DNA from: Kluyvera sichuanensis
Lineage (GTDB): Bacteria; Pseudomonadota; Gammaproteobacteria; Enterobacterales; Enterobacteriaceae
DNA length: 64,000 nt
NCBI RefSeq assembly: GCF_014218705.1
Contig: NZ_JABBJF010000002.1
Location: 186,001-250,000, forward strand
Reading direction: 5' to 3'
In this document: positions 1 to 8,855 of the stretch, in pieces
How the letters are laid out: every line of letters starts with the position of its first letter
Position numbering within the stretch: position 1 is the first letter of the stretch
Position numbers and translations under genes: made by a program
The notes under the pieces: generated by a model
What the model was told of the DNA's origin: nothing
Databases searched by the model: none
The model's input: only the letters and a program-made list of their open reading frames with translations

Positions 1-23
1 TTCAACCACTCGGCCACGCTTCC
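1..23 (-). tRNA. serT: tRNA-Ser, 5' end only (cut by window edge)
   Basis: Read on the minus strand these bases give the acceptor 5' arm and D-arm start of a class II tRNA-Ser (GGAAGCGTGG followed by CCGAGTGGTTGAA). It closely resembles the start of E. coli serT. The anticodon lies outside the window, so the UGA identity rests on synteny, since serT lies beside yccA in E. coli. A good sigma-70 promoter lies just upstream. Confidence 0.85.
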
Positions 24-33
24 AATGAGGCGC

Positions 34-62
34 ACTATAAACATCCCGAACGGACCTGTAAA
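34..62 (-). promoter_or_regulatory. sigma-70 promoter of tRNA-Ser
   Basis: On the minus strand there is TTTACA (62-57), a 17-bp spacer, then TATAGT (39-34). Initiation would fall a few bases before the tRNA 5' end at base 23. The near-consensus boxes and ideal spacing fit a stable-RNA promoter. Upstream of it (78-131) lie two imperfect AT-rich direct repeats 30 bp apart. Confidence 0.7.
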
Positions 63-167
63 GCACCAAAACGTTCGTTTGCCTGAAAAACAGCCAAAAT
101 GTTGTTATTCGTCTGAAAAAACAACAAAATGGCTATTTTTACGACGCTTTATTCCTCGAATTTCCGC

Positions 168-1787
168 TTAATGCTTTTTGATGTAGATATCTTTGGTGGA
201 GAAATTCCCCAGGCGATCCGGCGCAAAACCGCCAACCCACGGTTTCACCAGGTGCGTACGCACATAGTGATAAACCGGAATGGCTGGTACATCGCGCGCC
301 AGCAAATCTTCGGCTTTCTGGTAGTCACGTGCGCGCTGAGCGACATCTTGCGTTCTGGCCGCATCGCGCAGTGCCTCGTCGTAGTCCGGGTTGCTGTACT
401 TTGCCGTATTCTCGCTGTCGCCGGTACGGAAGGTATTGAGGAACGTCGACGCATCATCGTAGTCCGCAATCCAGGCGTAGCGTACGACGTCAAAATTACC
501 GGTATGCATCGCATCCAGCATGGTTTTCCATTCCTGATTTTGCAGCTTGGCTTCAACGCCGAGATTTTTCTTCCACATCGAGGCGGCGGCAATGGCTATA
601 CGCTGATGCGATTCCGAGGTGTTGTACAGCAGATTGAATGACAGCGGGTGCGCTTCATTAAACCCGGCTTCCGCCAGCAGCTTTTTCGCCTCGGCCAGAC
701 GCTTATCGCGCGGCCAGGAGGCGTATTCAGGCCCGTGCAGCTTCACGCCGCCAATATCTGGCTGGCTAATCACCCACGCCGGGCTCTGCCCCTGCCCCAA
801 TACCTTGTCGGCGATAATGTCTTTATCCAGCGCCATATTCAGCGCACGACGCACGCGGGCATCGTTAAACGGCGGTTTCGTGGTGTTGAACTCATAGTAA
901 TAGGTGGCCAGCTGCGGTTTAACGTCCACCTGATCGCCGAGCGTCTTTTTCAACTGGCTGAACTGGTTAATCGGTAAGGTATAAACGATATCGACTTCAC
1001 CCGCCTTGTAGCGGTTTACATCAGAAGCTTCAGAGCGGATAGGCAGATAGGTCACCTTATTGACCACCGTCTTCGTATTATCCCAGTAACGAGGATTGCG
1101 CTCGGCCACAATGCGCTCATTAACGACCCACTGTGAGAGCGTATAGGCTCCGCTGCCCACAAAGTGCTCTGGCTTCACCCATTTATCACCAAAGCGGCCG
1201 ATCAGGACTTTATCCAGCGGGACCATCGACGGGTGCGCGAGCATGGCGAGAAAAGCCGAGTTAGGCTGCGTCAGGGTCACTTCGATTGTGGTGTCGTTAA
1301 GCGCCTGCACACCGAGGGTATCCGGGGCTTTCTTGCCTAAGGCAATATCCGCCGCGTTCACAATATGCATATTGCCAGGATAGCTGGCGTAAGGGGATGC
1401 GGTGGCCGGGGTAACCAGACGTTGCCAACTCCAGACGACATCCTGCGCGGTAATTGCAGAGCCGTCGGACCAGGTAATCCCGGGGCGCAGGTGGAACGTC
1501 CAGACGGTGTTGTCTTTATTGTCCCAGGACTCCGCCAGCCTTGGCTCAATGCTGCCATCGGGTTTCACCGCCACCAGCCCGTCAAACAGATCGTTGAGGA
1601 TGTTAAACTCAACGTCGCTTTCCACTTTATGTGGGTCAAGCGAAGCTGGCTCATTGCCGTTGCCACGCACCAACTCCTGTTTGTCCGCCAATGCAGTACC
1701 TTCCGGTACGTTTGCAGCCTGTGCAGCACCGCTTAAACCTAGCGCCAGTAGCGCGATCGTGATGTTGTTATTGTGTTTTAATTTCAT
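168..1787 (-). CDS. periplasmic oligopeptide-binding protein, OppA/MppA family
   Basis: The product is a 539-residue solute-binding protein of ABC peptide importers (SBP family 5). It has an N-terminal signal peptide ending near AQAANVPEG. The family pattern follows: EPASLDPHK, then W-F-LRPGITWSDG and QDVVWSWQRL, and a late LLYNTSESHQ-IA-AASMWKKNLGVE block very like MppA and OppA. The start at 1787 is preceded by AAGG at 8-base spacing; an upstream ATG (1793) is too close to that site. No permease or ATPase gene is adjacent, so it probably docks on an Opp-type transporter encoded elsewhere. E. coli K-12 has no gene here between serT and yccA. The exact ligand (oligopeptide or murein peptide) cannot be told. 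Confidence 0.85.
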   Translation of the reverse strand: MKLKHNNNITIALLALGLSGAAQAANVPEGTALADKQELVRGNGNEPASLDPHKVESDVEFNILNDLFDGLVAVKPDGSIEPRLAESWDNKDNTVWTFHLRPGITWSDGSAITAQDVVWSWQRLVTPATASPYASYPGNMHIVNAADIALGKKAPDTLGVQALNDTTIEVTLTQPNSAFLAMLAHPSMVPLDKVLIGRFGDKWVKPEHFVGSGAYTLSQWVVNERIVAERNPRYWDNTKTVVNKVTYLPIRSEASDVNRYKAGEVDIVYTLPINQFSQLKKTLGDQVDVKPQLATYYYEFNTTKPPFNDARVRRALNMALDKDIIADKVLGQGQSPAWVISQPDIGGVKLHGPEYASWPRDKRLAEAKKLLAEAGFNEAHPLSFNLLYNTSESHQRIAIAAASMWKKNLGVEAKLQNQEWKTMLDAMHTGNFDVVRYAWIADYDDASTFLNTFRTGDSENTAKYSNPDYDEALRDAARTQDVAQRARDYQKAEDLLARDVPAIPVYHYVRTHLVKPWVGGFAPDRLGNFSTKDIYIKKH

Positions 1788-2023
1788 TTCCATTGCCTTG
1801 TCGTTATAACCCTCTTCACTCTTGGCATGAAGCGGTGATAACGCAAGGGCTTTCAACAACCTATAAGAGATTGATCTCGCTCTTTCTGGCTTTATTGATA
1901 GAATCTGTGACCGACCAGTAATACCCTGATTCGGCAGAGTAAAGATGGGTAAAATCATTTGGGAATAAAAGAGAGATTTCTTATTCTATGCCACTAATAA
2001 CATCTGTCATAAGAGAGTGACTC

Positions 2024-2683
2024 ATGGATCGCATAATTACTTCATCGCGTGACCGCTCATCGCTGCTGAGCACACACAAAGTCCTGCGTAATACTTATTT
2101 CCTGCTGAGCCTGACGCTGGCGTTTTCCGCCATTACCGCCACGGCCAGCACCGTGCTGATGCTGCCATCTCCGGGCCTGATCCTGACGCTGGTTGGCATG
2201 TACGGGTTAATGTTCCTGACCTATAAAACGGCCGATAAGCCGGTAGGCATTCTGTCCGCTTTCGCCTTCACCGGTTTCCTGGGCTATATTCTGGGGCCGA
2301 TTCTGAACGCCTACCTGTCTGCGGGCATGGGTGACGTTATCGGGATGGCGCTGGGCGGTACGGCGCTGGTGTTCTTTAGCTGCTCGGCCTACGTGCTGAC
2401 CACCCGTAAGGACATGTCCTTCCTCGGCGGTATGCTGATGGCCGGTATCGTGGTGGTGCTGATTGGTATGGTGGCGAACATCTTCCTGCAGCTGCCTGCC
2501 CTGCACCTGGCGATTAGCGCGGTGTTTATCCTGATCTCTTCCGGTGCCATCCTGTATGAGACCAGCAACATCATCCGCGGCGGTGAGACCAACTACATCC
2601 GTGCTACCGTTAGCCTGTACGTCTCGCTGTACAACATCTTCGTCAGCCTGCTGAGCATTCTGGGCTTCGCAAGCCGCGATTAA
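2024..2683 (+). CDS. yccA: inner membrane protein YccA, FtsH modulator (BI-1 family)
   Basis: A 219-residue, very hydrophobic protein with about seven predicted membrane segments, the same length as E. coli YccA. The first 25 residues are polar and cytoplasmic ([13 protein letters not shown]) and are followed by consecutive helices. In E. coli YccA is a substrate and inhibitor of the FtsH protease and protects SecY when translocons jam. It belongs to the Bax inhibitor-1 (UPF0005) family. A hairpin terminator follows directly. Function is assigned by homology and synteny. Confidence 0.93.
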   Translation: MDRIITSSRDRSSLLSTHKVLRNTYFLLSLTLAFSAITATASTVLMLPSPGLILTLVGMYGLMFLTYKTADKPVGILSAFAFTGFLGYILGPILNAYLSAGMGDVIGMALGGTALVFFSCSAYVLTTRKDMSFLGGMLMAGIVVVLIGMVANIFLQLPALHLAISAVFILISSGAILYETSNIIRGGETNYIRATVSLYVSLYNIFVSLLSILGFASRD

Positions 2684-2701
2684 CCCCGACTCAACGGACT
2701 C

Positions 2702-2729
2702 AAGGCCTCGCTTATGCGGGGCCTTTTTA
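2702..2729 (+). terminator. rho-independent terminator after yccA
   Basis: AAGGCCTCGC, loop TTAT, then GCGGGGCCTTTTTA form a stem with one mismatch and a T run. It lies 19 bases past the yccA stop codon and before tusE. Confidence 0.8.
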
Positions 2730-2770
2730 TTTGCTACACTTCCCGCCATCTGTTTGTTGCGTGAAATATT

Positions 2771-3100
2771 ATGCTTATCTACGAAAACACCGAAATTGAG
2801 ACCGATAGCGAAGGCTATCTTAAAGACACTACGCTGTGGAGCGAAGGGCTGGCGGCGGCGATTGCCGCCAACGAAGGTATTGAACTGAGCCCTGAGCACT
2901 GGGAAGTGGTGCGTTTTGTGCGTGCGTTTTACCTGGAATTCAACACTTCCCCGGCCATTCGTATGCTGGTCAAAGCGATGGCGAACACCTTCGGCGAAGA
3001 GAAAGGCAACAGCCGCTACCTGTATCGCCTGTTCCCGAAAGGCCCGGCTAAACAGGCCACCAAAATCGCGGGCCTGCCTAAGCCTGTGAAGTGCATTTAA
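2771..3100 (+). CDS. tusE: sulfurtransferase TusE (DsrC family)
   Basis: A 109-residue DsrC-family protein, equal in length to E. coli TusE. It takes persulfide sulfur from the TusBCD complex and passes it to MnmA for 2-thiolation of U34 in tRNA-Lys, -Glu and -Gln. The active cysteine is the penultimate residue (Cys108, sequence KPVKCI). The C-terminal tail [21 protein letters not shown] is typical. Its last bases overlap those of the convergent yccX by four. Confidence 0.95.
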   Translation: MLIYENTEIETDSEGYLKDTTLWSEGLAAAIAANEGIELSPEHWEVVRFVRAFYLEFNTSPAIRMLVKAMANTFGEEKGNSRYLYRLFPKGPAKQATKIAGLPKPVKCI

Positions 3101-3375
3101 TAGCGAATGCTGAAGTTGTTCCACGCTTTTTCGGGTTGATGAGGTTCGGCCAGAACTTTATCAACCCGGGCGCTGCGCGGCCCGCCCGCTTTTAACCATG
3201 CCAGTAGCTTCTCAACCTGTTCATCATTGCCGCAGGCCACAACCTCCACGCTGCCATCATCCAGGTTCAACGCATAGCCGCGCAGACCAAGGCGCACGGC
3301 CTCCTGCTGGGTAAAAAAGCGAAAACCGACGCCCTGCACCTGGCCGTAAACCCAACAAATCACGCATTTATCCAT
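3097..3375 (-). CDS. yccX: acylphosphatase
   Basis: A 92-residue acylphosphatase that hydrolyses the carboxyl-phosphate bond of acyl phosphates. The catalytic Arg19 lies in the phosphate-binding loop GQVQGVGFR (11-19), and Asn37 in the conserved [12 protein letters not shown] segment. Length equals E. coli YccX. It faces tusE tail to tail; the two stop codons share bases, so no terminator separates them. Confidence 0.95.
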   Translation of the reverse strand: MDKCVICWVYGQVQGVGFRFFTQQEAVRLGLRGYALNLDDGSVEVVACGNDEQVEKLLAWLKAGGPRSARVDKVLAEPHQPEKAWNNFSIRY

Positions 3376-3518
3376 GCGGTTCTCCTCCGGTATGGTTCAG
3401 ACGATTAACACCACTCTACCGCCAATTGTCCTGACATTCTTCCGCTGTTCGTTGCATTTGTGCAGCGAAGTCGGGAAAATGCAGCCTGATCCCTTCCTAT
3501 ATAGTCAGATAAAAAACT

Positions 3519-4709
3519 ATGAGTGTACGTTTAGTGTTAGCCAAAGGGCGCGAAAAATCATTGCTGCGCCGTCATCCCTGGGTCTTTTCCGGTGCGGTTG
3601 CTCGCATGGAAGGCAAAGCCAGCCTCGGTGAGACCATTGATATTGTTGATCATCAGGGTAAATGGTTAGCCCGTGGCGCATATTCTCCGGCTTCGCAGAT
3701 CCGCGCTCGCGTGTGGACCTTCGATGCCAACGAAACCATCGATATCGACTTCTTCGTGCGTCGCCTGCAGCAAGCGCAAACCTGGCGTGACTGGCTGGCG
3801 CAGAAAGACGGGTTGGACAGCTACCGTCTGATCGCCGGCGAGTCTGACGGCCTGCCGGGCGTGACTATCGACCGCTTCGGTTCCTTCCTGGTGCTGCAGT
3901 TGCTGAGCGCCGGTGCCGAATACCAACGTGCAGCGCTGATTAGCGCCCTGCAAACGCTGTATCCGCAATGTGCGATTTACGATCGTAGCGACGTTGCGGT
4001 ACGTAAAAAAGAAGGCATGGAGCTGACCCAAGGGCCAGTGACCGGCGAGCTGCCACCTGCCCTGCTGCCGATTGAAGAGCACGGCATGAAGCTGCTGGTC
4101 GATATCCAGGGTGGCCATAAAACCGGTTATTACCTCGACCAACGCGACAGCCGTCTGGCAACGCGTCGCTATGTGGCGGATAAACGCGTTCTGAACTGTT
4201 TCTCCTACACCGGCGGCTTTGCGGTTTCCGCGCTGATGGGCGGCTGCAGCCAGGTGACTAGCGTGGACACCTCTCAGGAAGCGCTGGACGTTGCACGTCA
4301 AAACGTCGAGCTGAACAAGCTGGACCTGAGCAAAGCCGAGTTCGTTCGCGACGATGTCTTTAAGCTGCTGCGTAAATACCGCGACCAGGGTGAGAAGTTC
4401 GATGTGATCGTGATGGATCCACCGAAATTCGTGGAAAACAAAAGCCAGCTGATGGGTGCCTGCCGTGGCTATAAAGACATTAATATGCTGGCGATCCAAC
4501 TGCTGAATCCAGGCGGCGTGCTGCTGACCTTCTCCTGCTCCGGCCTGATGACGACGGATTTATTCCAGAAAATCATCGCCGACGCCGCAATTGATGCCGG
4601 TCGTGATGTACAATTTATAGAGCAGTTCCGTCAGGCAGCCGATCACCCGGTGATTGCAACCTACCCGGAAGGACTGTACCTGAAAGGATTTGCCTGCCGC
4701 GTCATGTAA
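3519..4709 (+). CDS. rlmI: 23S rRNA m5C1962 methyltransferase RlmI
   Basis: A 396-residue SAM-dependent enzyme that methylates C1962 of 23S rRNA. Residues 1-75 form a PUA RNA-binding domain. The Rossmann domain shows motif [14 protein letters not shown] (226-238), the DPPKF motif at 300-304, and the catalytic cysteine in FSCSG (Cys340). Length equals the E. coli protein. The stop codon directly abuts a heat-shock-like promoter for hspQ. Confidence 0.96.
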   Translation: MSVRLVLAKGREKSLLRRHPWVFSGAVARMEGKASLGETIDIVDHQGKWLARGAYSPASQIRARVWTFDANETIDIDFFVRRLQQAQTWRDWLAQKDGLDSYRLIAGESDGLPGVTIDRFGSFLVLQLLSAGAEYQRAALISALQTLYPQCAIYDRSDVAVRKKEGMELTQGPVTGELPPALLPIEEHGMKLLVDIQGGHKTGYYLDQRDSRLATRRYVADKRVLNCFSYTGGFAVSALMGGCSQVTSVDTSQEALDVARQNVELNKLDLSKAEFVRDDVFKLLRKYRDQGEKFDVIVMDPPKFVENKSQLMGACRGYKDINMLAIQLLNPGGVLLTFSCSGLMTTDLFQKIIADAAIDAGRDVQFIEQFRQAADHPVIATYPEGLYLKGFACRVM

Positions 4710-4738
4710 CTTGAAAAGCGAAATGGTGTCTATATATG
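4710..4738 (+). promoter_or_regulatory. sigma-32-like promoter for hspQ
   Basis: CTTGAAA (4710-4716) matches the RpoH -35 element. About 13 bases on, GTCTATATATG (4728-4738) partly matches the -10 CCCCATNTA. E. coli hspQ is heat-inducible, which agrees. The -10 match is weak, so this is an inference from position and family knowledge. Confidence 0.5.
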
Positions 4739-4780
4739 TAGAGATACAGAGATAACGCCATTTCCCGGGAGGTGAGTATG

Positions 4781-5098
4781 ATGATTACCAGCAAATTCGG
4801 TATTGGCCAGCAGGTGCGTCACTCCCTGCTGGGCTACCTGGGCGTGGTGGTAGATATCGACCCGGTTTACTCACTTGACGATCCTGACCCCGACGATCTG
4901 GCGGCAAGCGACGAGCTTCGTGCTTTGCCGTGGTATCACGTGGTGATGGAAGATGACGAAGGCCAGCCGGTGCATACCTATCTGGCCGAAGCCCAGTTAA
5001 GCAGTGAAACGAGAGAAGATCACCCAGAGCAACCTACGATGGATGAACTGGCGCGTACCATCCGCCGACAGCTACAGGCACCGCGGCTACGTAACTAG
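4781..5098 (+). CDS. hspQ: heat shock protein HspQ
   Basis: A 105-residue small acidic protein of the YccV/HspQ hemimethylated-DNA-binding-like family. In E. coli it promotes degradation of mutant DnaA and acts as a Lon specificity enhancer. The start [16 protein letters not shown] matches the E. coli start MIASKFG. Two in-frame start options lie just upstream (GTG 4772, ATG 4778). GGGAGG at 4768-4772 suits either ATG. A strong terminator follows. Confidence 0.93.
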   Translation: MITSKFGIGQQVRHSLLGYLGVVVDIDPVYSLDDPDPDDLAASDELRALPWYHVVMEDDEGQPVHTYLAEAQLSSETREDHPEQPTMDELARTIRRQLQAPRLRN

Positions 5099-5114
5099 TT
5101 GCCGCATTAATGAC

Positions 5115-5138
5115 AAAACCCCGCATTGCGGGGTTTTT
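5115..5138 (+). terminator. rho-independent terminator after hspQ
   Basis: AAAACCCCGCA paired with TGCGGGGTTTT and a T run lies 16 bases past the hspQ stop. Its A-rich 5' flank could also end the convergent yccU transcript. Confidence 0.88.
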
Positions 5139-5163
5139 TGTTATGAAGCGACGGTGAACTTCT

Positions 5164-5577
5164 TTATTTTGCGAGGCCCAAACGAGGGATCTCAATCGCC
5201 GGGCAACGGTCCATCACCACCTGCAGACCCGCGTTACGCGCCAGCACGGCCGCCTGTTCGTTAATCACCCCAAGCTGCATCCACAGCGTTTTGGCGCCAA
5301 TCGCAATCGCCTCCTGTGCCACGCCCCATGCGGCTTCGGAATTGCGGAACACATCCACCATATCGACTTTCTCTGGCACATCGGCAAGCGTGGCGTAGCC
5401 CTTCTGCCCCAGCAGCGTACCGCCCGCCACCTTCGGTGACACCGGGATCACGCGATAGCCTTGATCCAGCAGGTATTTCATCACCCGATAGCTCGGGCGA
5501 TCAGGTTTGTCGCTCGCCCCTACCAGCGCAATGGTGTGGGTGTTGGTCAAAATGTTGGCAATATCATTTTCTGTCAT
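5164..5577 (-). CDS. yccU: CoA-binding protein YccU
   Basis: A 137-residue CoA_binding domain protein with a Rossmann fold, related to the N-terminal part of succinyl-CoA synthetase alpha chains. The nucleotide loop [18 protein letters not shown] is near residue 16, and the C-terminal [11 protein letters not shown] is typical. Its role is unknown. Two ATGs stand in tandem after AGGAGG; the second (5577) gives the E. coli length. The K-12 gene yccT (csgI), which separates yccU from mgsA, is absent here. Confidence 0.9.
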   Translation of the reverse strand: MTENDIANILTNTHTIALVGASDKPDRPSYRVMKYLLDQGYRVIPVSPKVAGGTLLGQKGYATLADVPEKVDMVDVFRNSEAAWGVAQEAIAIGAKTLWMQLGVINEQAAVLARNAGLQVVMDRCPAIEIPRLGLAK

Positions 5578-5711
5578 CATTATCCTCCTGGCTAATAGAT
5601 TAAGTGTACGCGAGCGCGCTGATGTCGCGCGTCAAATTTTTGCGATTCAGAGCTTGCAGGCTGATTTGCTTGCAGTAATCTGTCTGGATTACACACTTAG
5701 GGAATGGCTTT

Positions 5712-6170
5712 ATGGAACTGACGACCCGCACCTTACCGGCGCGTAAACACATTGCTCTGGTGGCACACGACCACTGCAAAGATATGCTGATGAAATGGGT
5801 GCAGCGCCACCGGGATTGCCTGGCGCAGCATACGCTGTCCGCCACCGGCACCACCGGTAACCTGGTGCAACGCGCCACCGGTCTGGAAGTGAAAGCCATG
5901 CTGAGCGGCCCGATGGGCGGCGATCAGCAGGTTGGCGCACTGATTTCTGAAGGTAAAATCGACGTGCTGATTTTCTTCTGGGATCCGCTAAACGCCGTAC
6001 CGCACGACCCGGACGTTAAGGCGCTGCTGCGTCTGGCAACCGTCTGGAACATCCCGGTTGCCACCAATGCGTCCACCGCCGACTTTATTATCCAGTCACC
6101 GAACTTCAGCGAGCCGGTCGATATTCTTATCCCCGACTATCAGCGCTACCTCTCCGAACGCCTGAAATAA
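5712..6170 (+). CDS. mgsA: methylglyoxal synthase
   Basis: A 152-residue enzyme converting dihydroxyacetone phosphate to methylglyoxal and phosphate, a bypass that relieves sugar-phosphate stress. The phosphate loop GTTGN (46-50) and the catalytic Asp71, His98 and Asp101 (GPMGGDQQ and VPHDPD) are all present. Length equals E. coli MgsA. Its detoxification partner type, a glyoxalase II (gloC), is encoded later in the window at 37.5 kb. Confidence 0.97.
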   Translation: MELTTRTLPARKHIALVAHDHCKDMLMKWVQRHRDCLAQHTLSATGTTGNLVQRATGLEVKAMLSGPMGGDQQVGALISEGKIDVLIFFWDPLNAVPHDPDVKALLRLATVWNIPVATNASTADFIIQSPNFSEPVDILIPDYQRYLSERLK

Positions 6171-6182
6171 GCGTCCGCCAGG

Positions 6183-6208
6183 CCCGGAGTCGCAACAGCG
6201 GCTCCGGC
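6183..6208. terminator. GC-rich hairpin between convergent mgsA and helD
   Basis: CCCGGAGTCG, a loop CAACAG, then CGGCTCCGG form a stem with one G-T type mismatch. It lacks a good T run. It may be a bidirectional terminator or a remnant of a REP-like unit. Confidence 0.45.
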
Positions 6209-6213
6209 TTATC

Positions 6214-8268
6214 TTACGGTTTACGTGCCACTGGCACCGATAGCTGCTTCAAAATATCGACGAACGGTGACGGCTGTTTAGCATTAAACAGTAGCCAGAC
6301 GCGCAGACGCGCGCGGGTGATAGCCACGTATAGCAAACGACGTTCTTCGGCATCCGGGAAATCTTCCGGTGCAGGCAGCAGCGCCTGTTCCATAATCGAC
6401 TCCCGCTCGGGGGCCGGGAAACCATCAAACCCTTCCTGTAATCCCAGCACGATAACGTAATCGGCCTGCTGGCCCTTGCTGGCGTGAACGGTCATAAAGT
6501 CGATATTCAGCTTCGGCCAGCGGGTCACCGCTTTTTCCAGTGCAGCCGGTTTCAGATGGTGATAGCGCGCCAGCACCAGAATCCGCTGCTCCTCGGTGGC
6601 ATAGCCGCTGAGCTTATCAAACAGCGCATCAAGCTTATCGTCCTCCAGCAACGTCACCGCATTTTTGTCACCCGCCGTCAGGCTGTTGAGCGGTTTACTC
6701 AACTGATGCGGGTTCTGCTGAATAAAGCGATTGGCAATCTCACCAATACGGCCGTTGAAACGGTAGGTAGTGTCGAGCGCGCAGTTATCGCCTTCGCCAA
6801 AATAGTGGTTAAAGGCGGTCGTCAGAGACAGTTGCGCGCCGCTAAAGCGATAGATTGCCTGCCAGTCATCGCCCACCGCATAGAGCGAGGTATGCGAATT
6901 CTGTTTGCGCAGCGCTGCCAGCAGAGCGGCACGCTGAGGGGAGATATCCTGAAACTCATCAACCAGAATATGCTTCCACGGGCTGACAAAACGCCCTTTT
7001 TCCAGAATATTAATAGCCTGATGGATAAGCCCGGAGAAGTCGACGGCGTTTTCTTCTTTCAGCGCCGTTTTCCACGCTTTCAGCAGCGGAGCCATTAGCT
7101 TGATGCGTTTGCCAAACAGATCACGTACCTCTTCCGGCGCGCCAGCAATCATCTCCGCCTGAGACCCGCCGTGCATACGCATCAGGCTTACCCAGCGATC
7201 AAGGCGGCTTCCCATGCGCTTGATGATCTTCTCATCTTCCCAGAAATTACCCTCGGCGACATCCCAGCCCAGTTCATCCTGGAGCCACAGCCGCCAGCCC
7301 TTGGCCTGGGCTTTTTTCTCCCGACACTGCTGCTGCCAGCACTGGGTAAACAGCGCATAACGGGCAGTCGCGTCATTCTCCAGTTTGCTGACCACGGGAA
7401 CTTTTTTGCTGCCCTGCTGAATAATATGCAGCGCCAGCGCGTGGAAGGTTCGCGCTGTAATAGCATCGGTATGCAGGCGCGTTTGTAGGCGCTCATCCAT
7501 CTCCTGCGCCGCTTTGCGGCCAAAGGCCAGCAGCAGAATTTGTTCTGCTGAAGCTTCACCACGCGCCAGCAGCCAGCCCGCACGTGCCACCAGCACGGAC
7601 GTTTTACCGCTACCGGCCCCCGCTAGCACCAGCAGCGAGCGTTCGCCGTTAACCACCGCTCTGGCCTGGGAGGCATTCAGCGGCGATGACTCTATCTGTT
7701 CGAAAAACTCATGGTACTGCTCAAGCATCGCATCGGTATAACGTTGATTATGCTGTGCGCGGCCGTTCTCTTTATCCGCGAGCCATGCCTGGCACTGCCG
7801 CCACAGCTCACGGCAATTATCAAACGCCTCAAGGCGATCGGTCGGCAGCGGTAAACCTTCCAGTGCCAGTACAATCTGCTCGCGTATCTTTTTCGCCTGT
7901 TGACGCGTGAGCCACTGCGTTTCCACACTGCTGCCAGCGATAATCGCCAACTGCTTTTCGAGCAGTTCAGCAGCAATGTCGCTCATCTCCACGCCCCACT
8001 GCTGCCAGAGGCCGCTTAAATGACGGTGAAAGCGCTGCGTCTCCCCCCATTCGGTTCCATGCAGGCGCACAACTTTGTCCTCAGGCAACACAAACTCCAG
8101 CTCTCCCCACACCAGGCCGCGCTTGCAGTTAATCGCAAGAAGCTGGTTGAAAGGAATGAGATATTCATGTTGAGGGCCGGAAACTCTGACGCCCGCATTG
8201 AGGATCTCAACCCGGTCGTAAGGGTGCTGCGCCATGCGCTTGCCCAGCGTCGTTGCTTTTAATTCCAT
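6214..8268 (-). CDS. helD: DNA helicase IV
   Basis: A 684-residue superfamily I helicase, equal in length to E. coli HelD. It unwinds DNA 3' to 5' and acts with RecF-pathway repair. The N-terminal 190 residues are the HelD-specific domain. Walker A AGAGSGKT is at 216-223, Walker B appears as ILVDEFQDIS, followed by AVGDDWQAIYRFSGA, MTVHASKGQQADYVIV and LLYVAITRARLRVWLLF (motifs III-VI). It is transcribed toward mgsA. Confidence 0.96.
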   Translation of the reverse strand: MELKATTLGKRMAQHPYDRVEILNAGVRVSGPQHEYLIPFNQLLAINCKRGLVWGELEFVLPEDKVVRLHGTEWGETQRFHRHLSGLWQQWGVEMSDIAAELLEKQLAIIAGSSVETQWLTRQQAKKIREQIVLALEGLPLPTDRLEAFDNCRELWRQCQAWLADKENGRAQHNQRYTDAMLEQYHEFFEQIESSPLNASQARAVVNGERSLLVLAGAGSGKTSVLVARAGWLLARGEASAEQILLLAFGRKAAQEMDERLQTRLHTDAITARTFHALALHIIQQGSKKVPVVSKLENDATARYALFTQCWQQQCREKKAQAKGWRLWLQDELGWDVAEGNFWEDEKIIKRMGSRLDRWVSLMRMHGGSQAEMIAGAPEEVRDLFGKRIKLMAPLLKAWKTALKEENAVDFSGLIHQAINILEKGRFVSPWKHILVDEFQDISPQRAALLAALRKQNSHTSLYAVGDDWQAIYRFSGAQLSLTTAFNHYFGEGDNCALDTTYRFNGRIGEIANRFIQQNPHQLSKPLNSLTAGDKNAVTLLEDDKLDALFDKLSGYATEEQRILVLARYHHLKPAALEKAVTRWPKLNIDFMTVHASKGQQADYVIVLGLQEGFDGFPAPERESIMEQALLPAPEDFPDAEERRLLYVAITRARLRVWLLFNAKQPSPFVDILKQLSVPVARKP

Positions 8269-8390
8269 GTTGTGTCGAATCCTGACTTTTTCGATACCTC
8301 ACAGTGTAACCGCCAGAGAATAGGTGCTCCAGCGCAAAAAAACGTTACAATCATCAGGTCTTATTATTCACAACGCAGCACAGGGGATTT

Positions 8391-8837
8391 ATGCGTACAG
8401 TTCTGAATATTTTGAATTTTGTGTTAGGTGGATTTCTGACAACGCTGGGCTGGCTGTTTGCGACGCTGGCCAGCATCATTCTGGTTATCACGCTGCCGCT
8501 GACCCGCTCCTGCTGGGAGATAACCAAACTGTCGTTATTGCCTTTTGGCAACGAAGCCGTTCATGTTGACGAACTGGACCCTACCGCCAAAAACGGTGTG
8601 ATGAACGCGGGCGGAACCGTGCTGAATATCGTCTGGTTCGTGCTGTTTGGCTGGTGGCTGTGCCTGACACATATCGTCGCCGGGATAGCCCAGTGCGTGA
8701 CCATTATTGGTATCCCCGTCGGTATCGCTAACTTTAAAATTGCCGCCATCGCCCTTTGGCCGGTTGGCCGACGCGTGGTGCCAGTGGAAGTAGCACGCGC
8801 GGCGCGTGAAGCCAATGCGCGCCGCCGTTTTCAGTAA
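8391..8837 (+). CDS. yccF: inner membrane protein YccF
   Basis: A 148-residue membrane protein with two YccF (DUF307) repeats. Each has a hydrophobic helix pair followed by a basic and proline segment (ITLPLTRSCWEI and TIIGIPVGIANFKIAAIALWPVGR). Function is unknown. It lies 18 bases upstream of yccS and is presumably cotranscribed with it. Confidence 0.9.
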   Translation: MRTVLNILNFVLGGFLTTLGWLFATLASIILVITLPLTRSCWEITKLSLLPFGNEAVHVDELDPTAKNGVMNAGGTVLNIVWFVLFGWWLCLTHIVAGIAQCVTIIGIPVGIANFKIAAIALWPVGRRVVPVEVARAAREANARRRFQ

Positions 8838-8855
8838 TCAGGACGATTAATCGCT

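Noticed and set aside
1-2023. Genomic island inserted at tRNA-Ser
   Set aside because: No integrase, no direct repeat of the tRNA 3' end (which lies outside the window), and base composition like the neighbours. The single extra gene may be ancestral.
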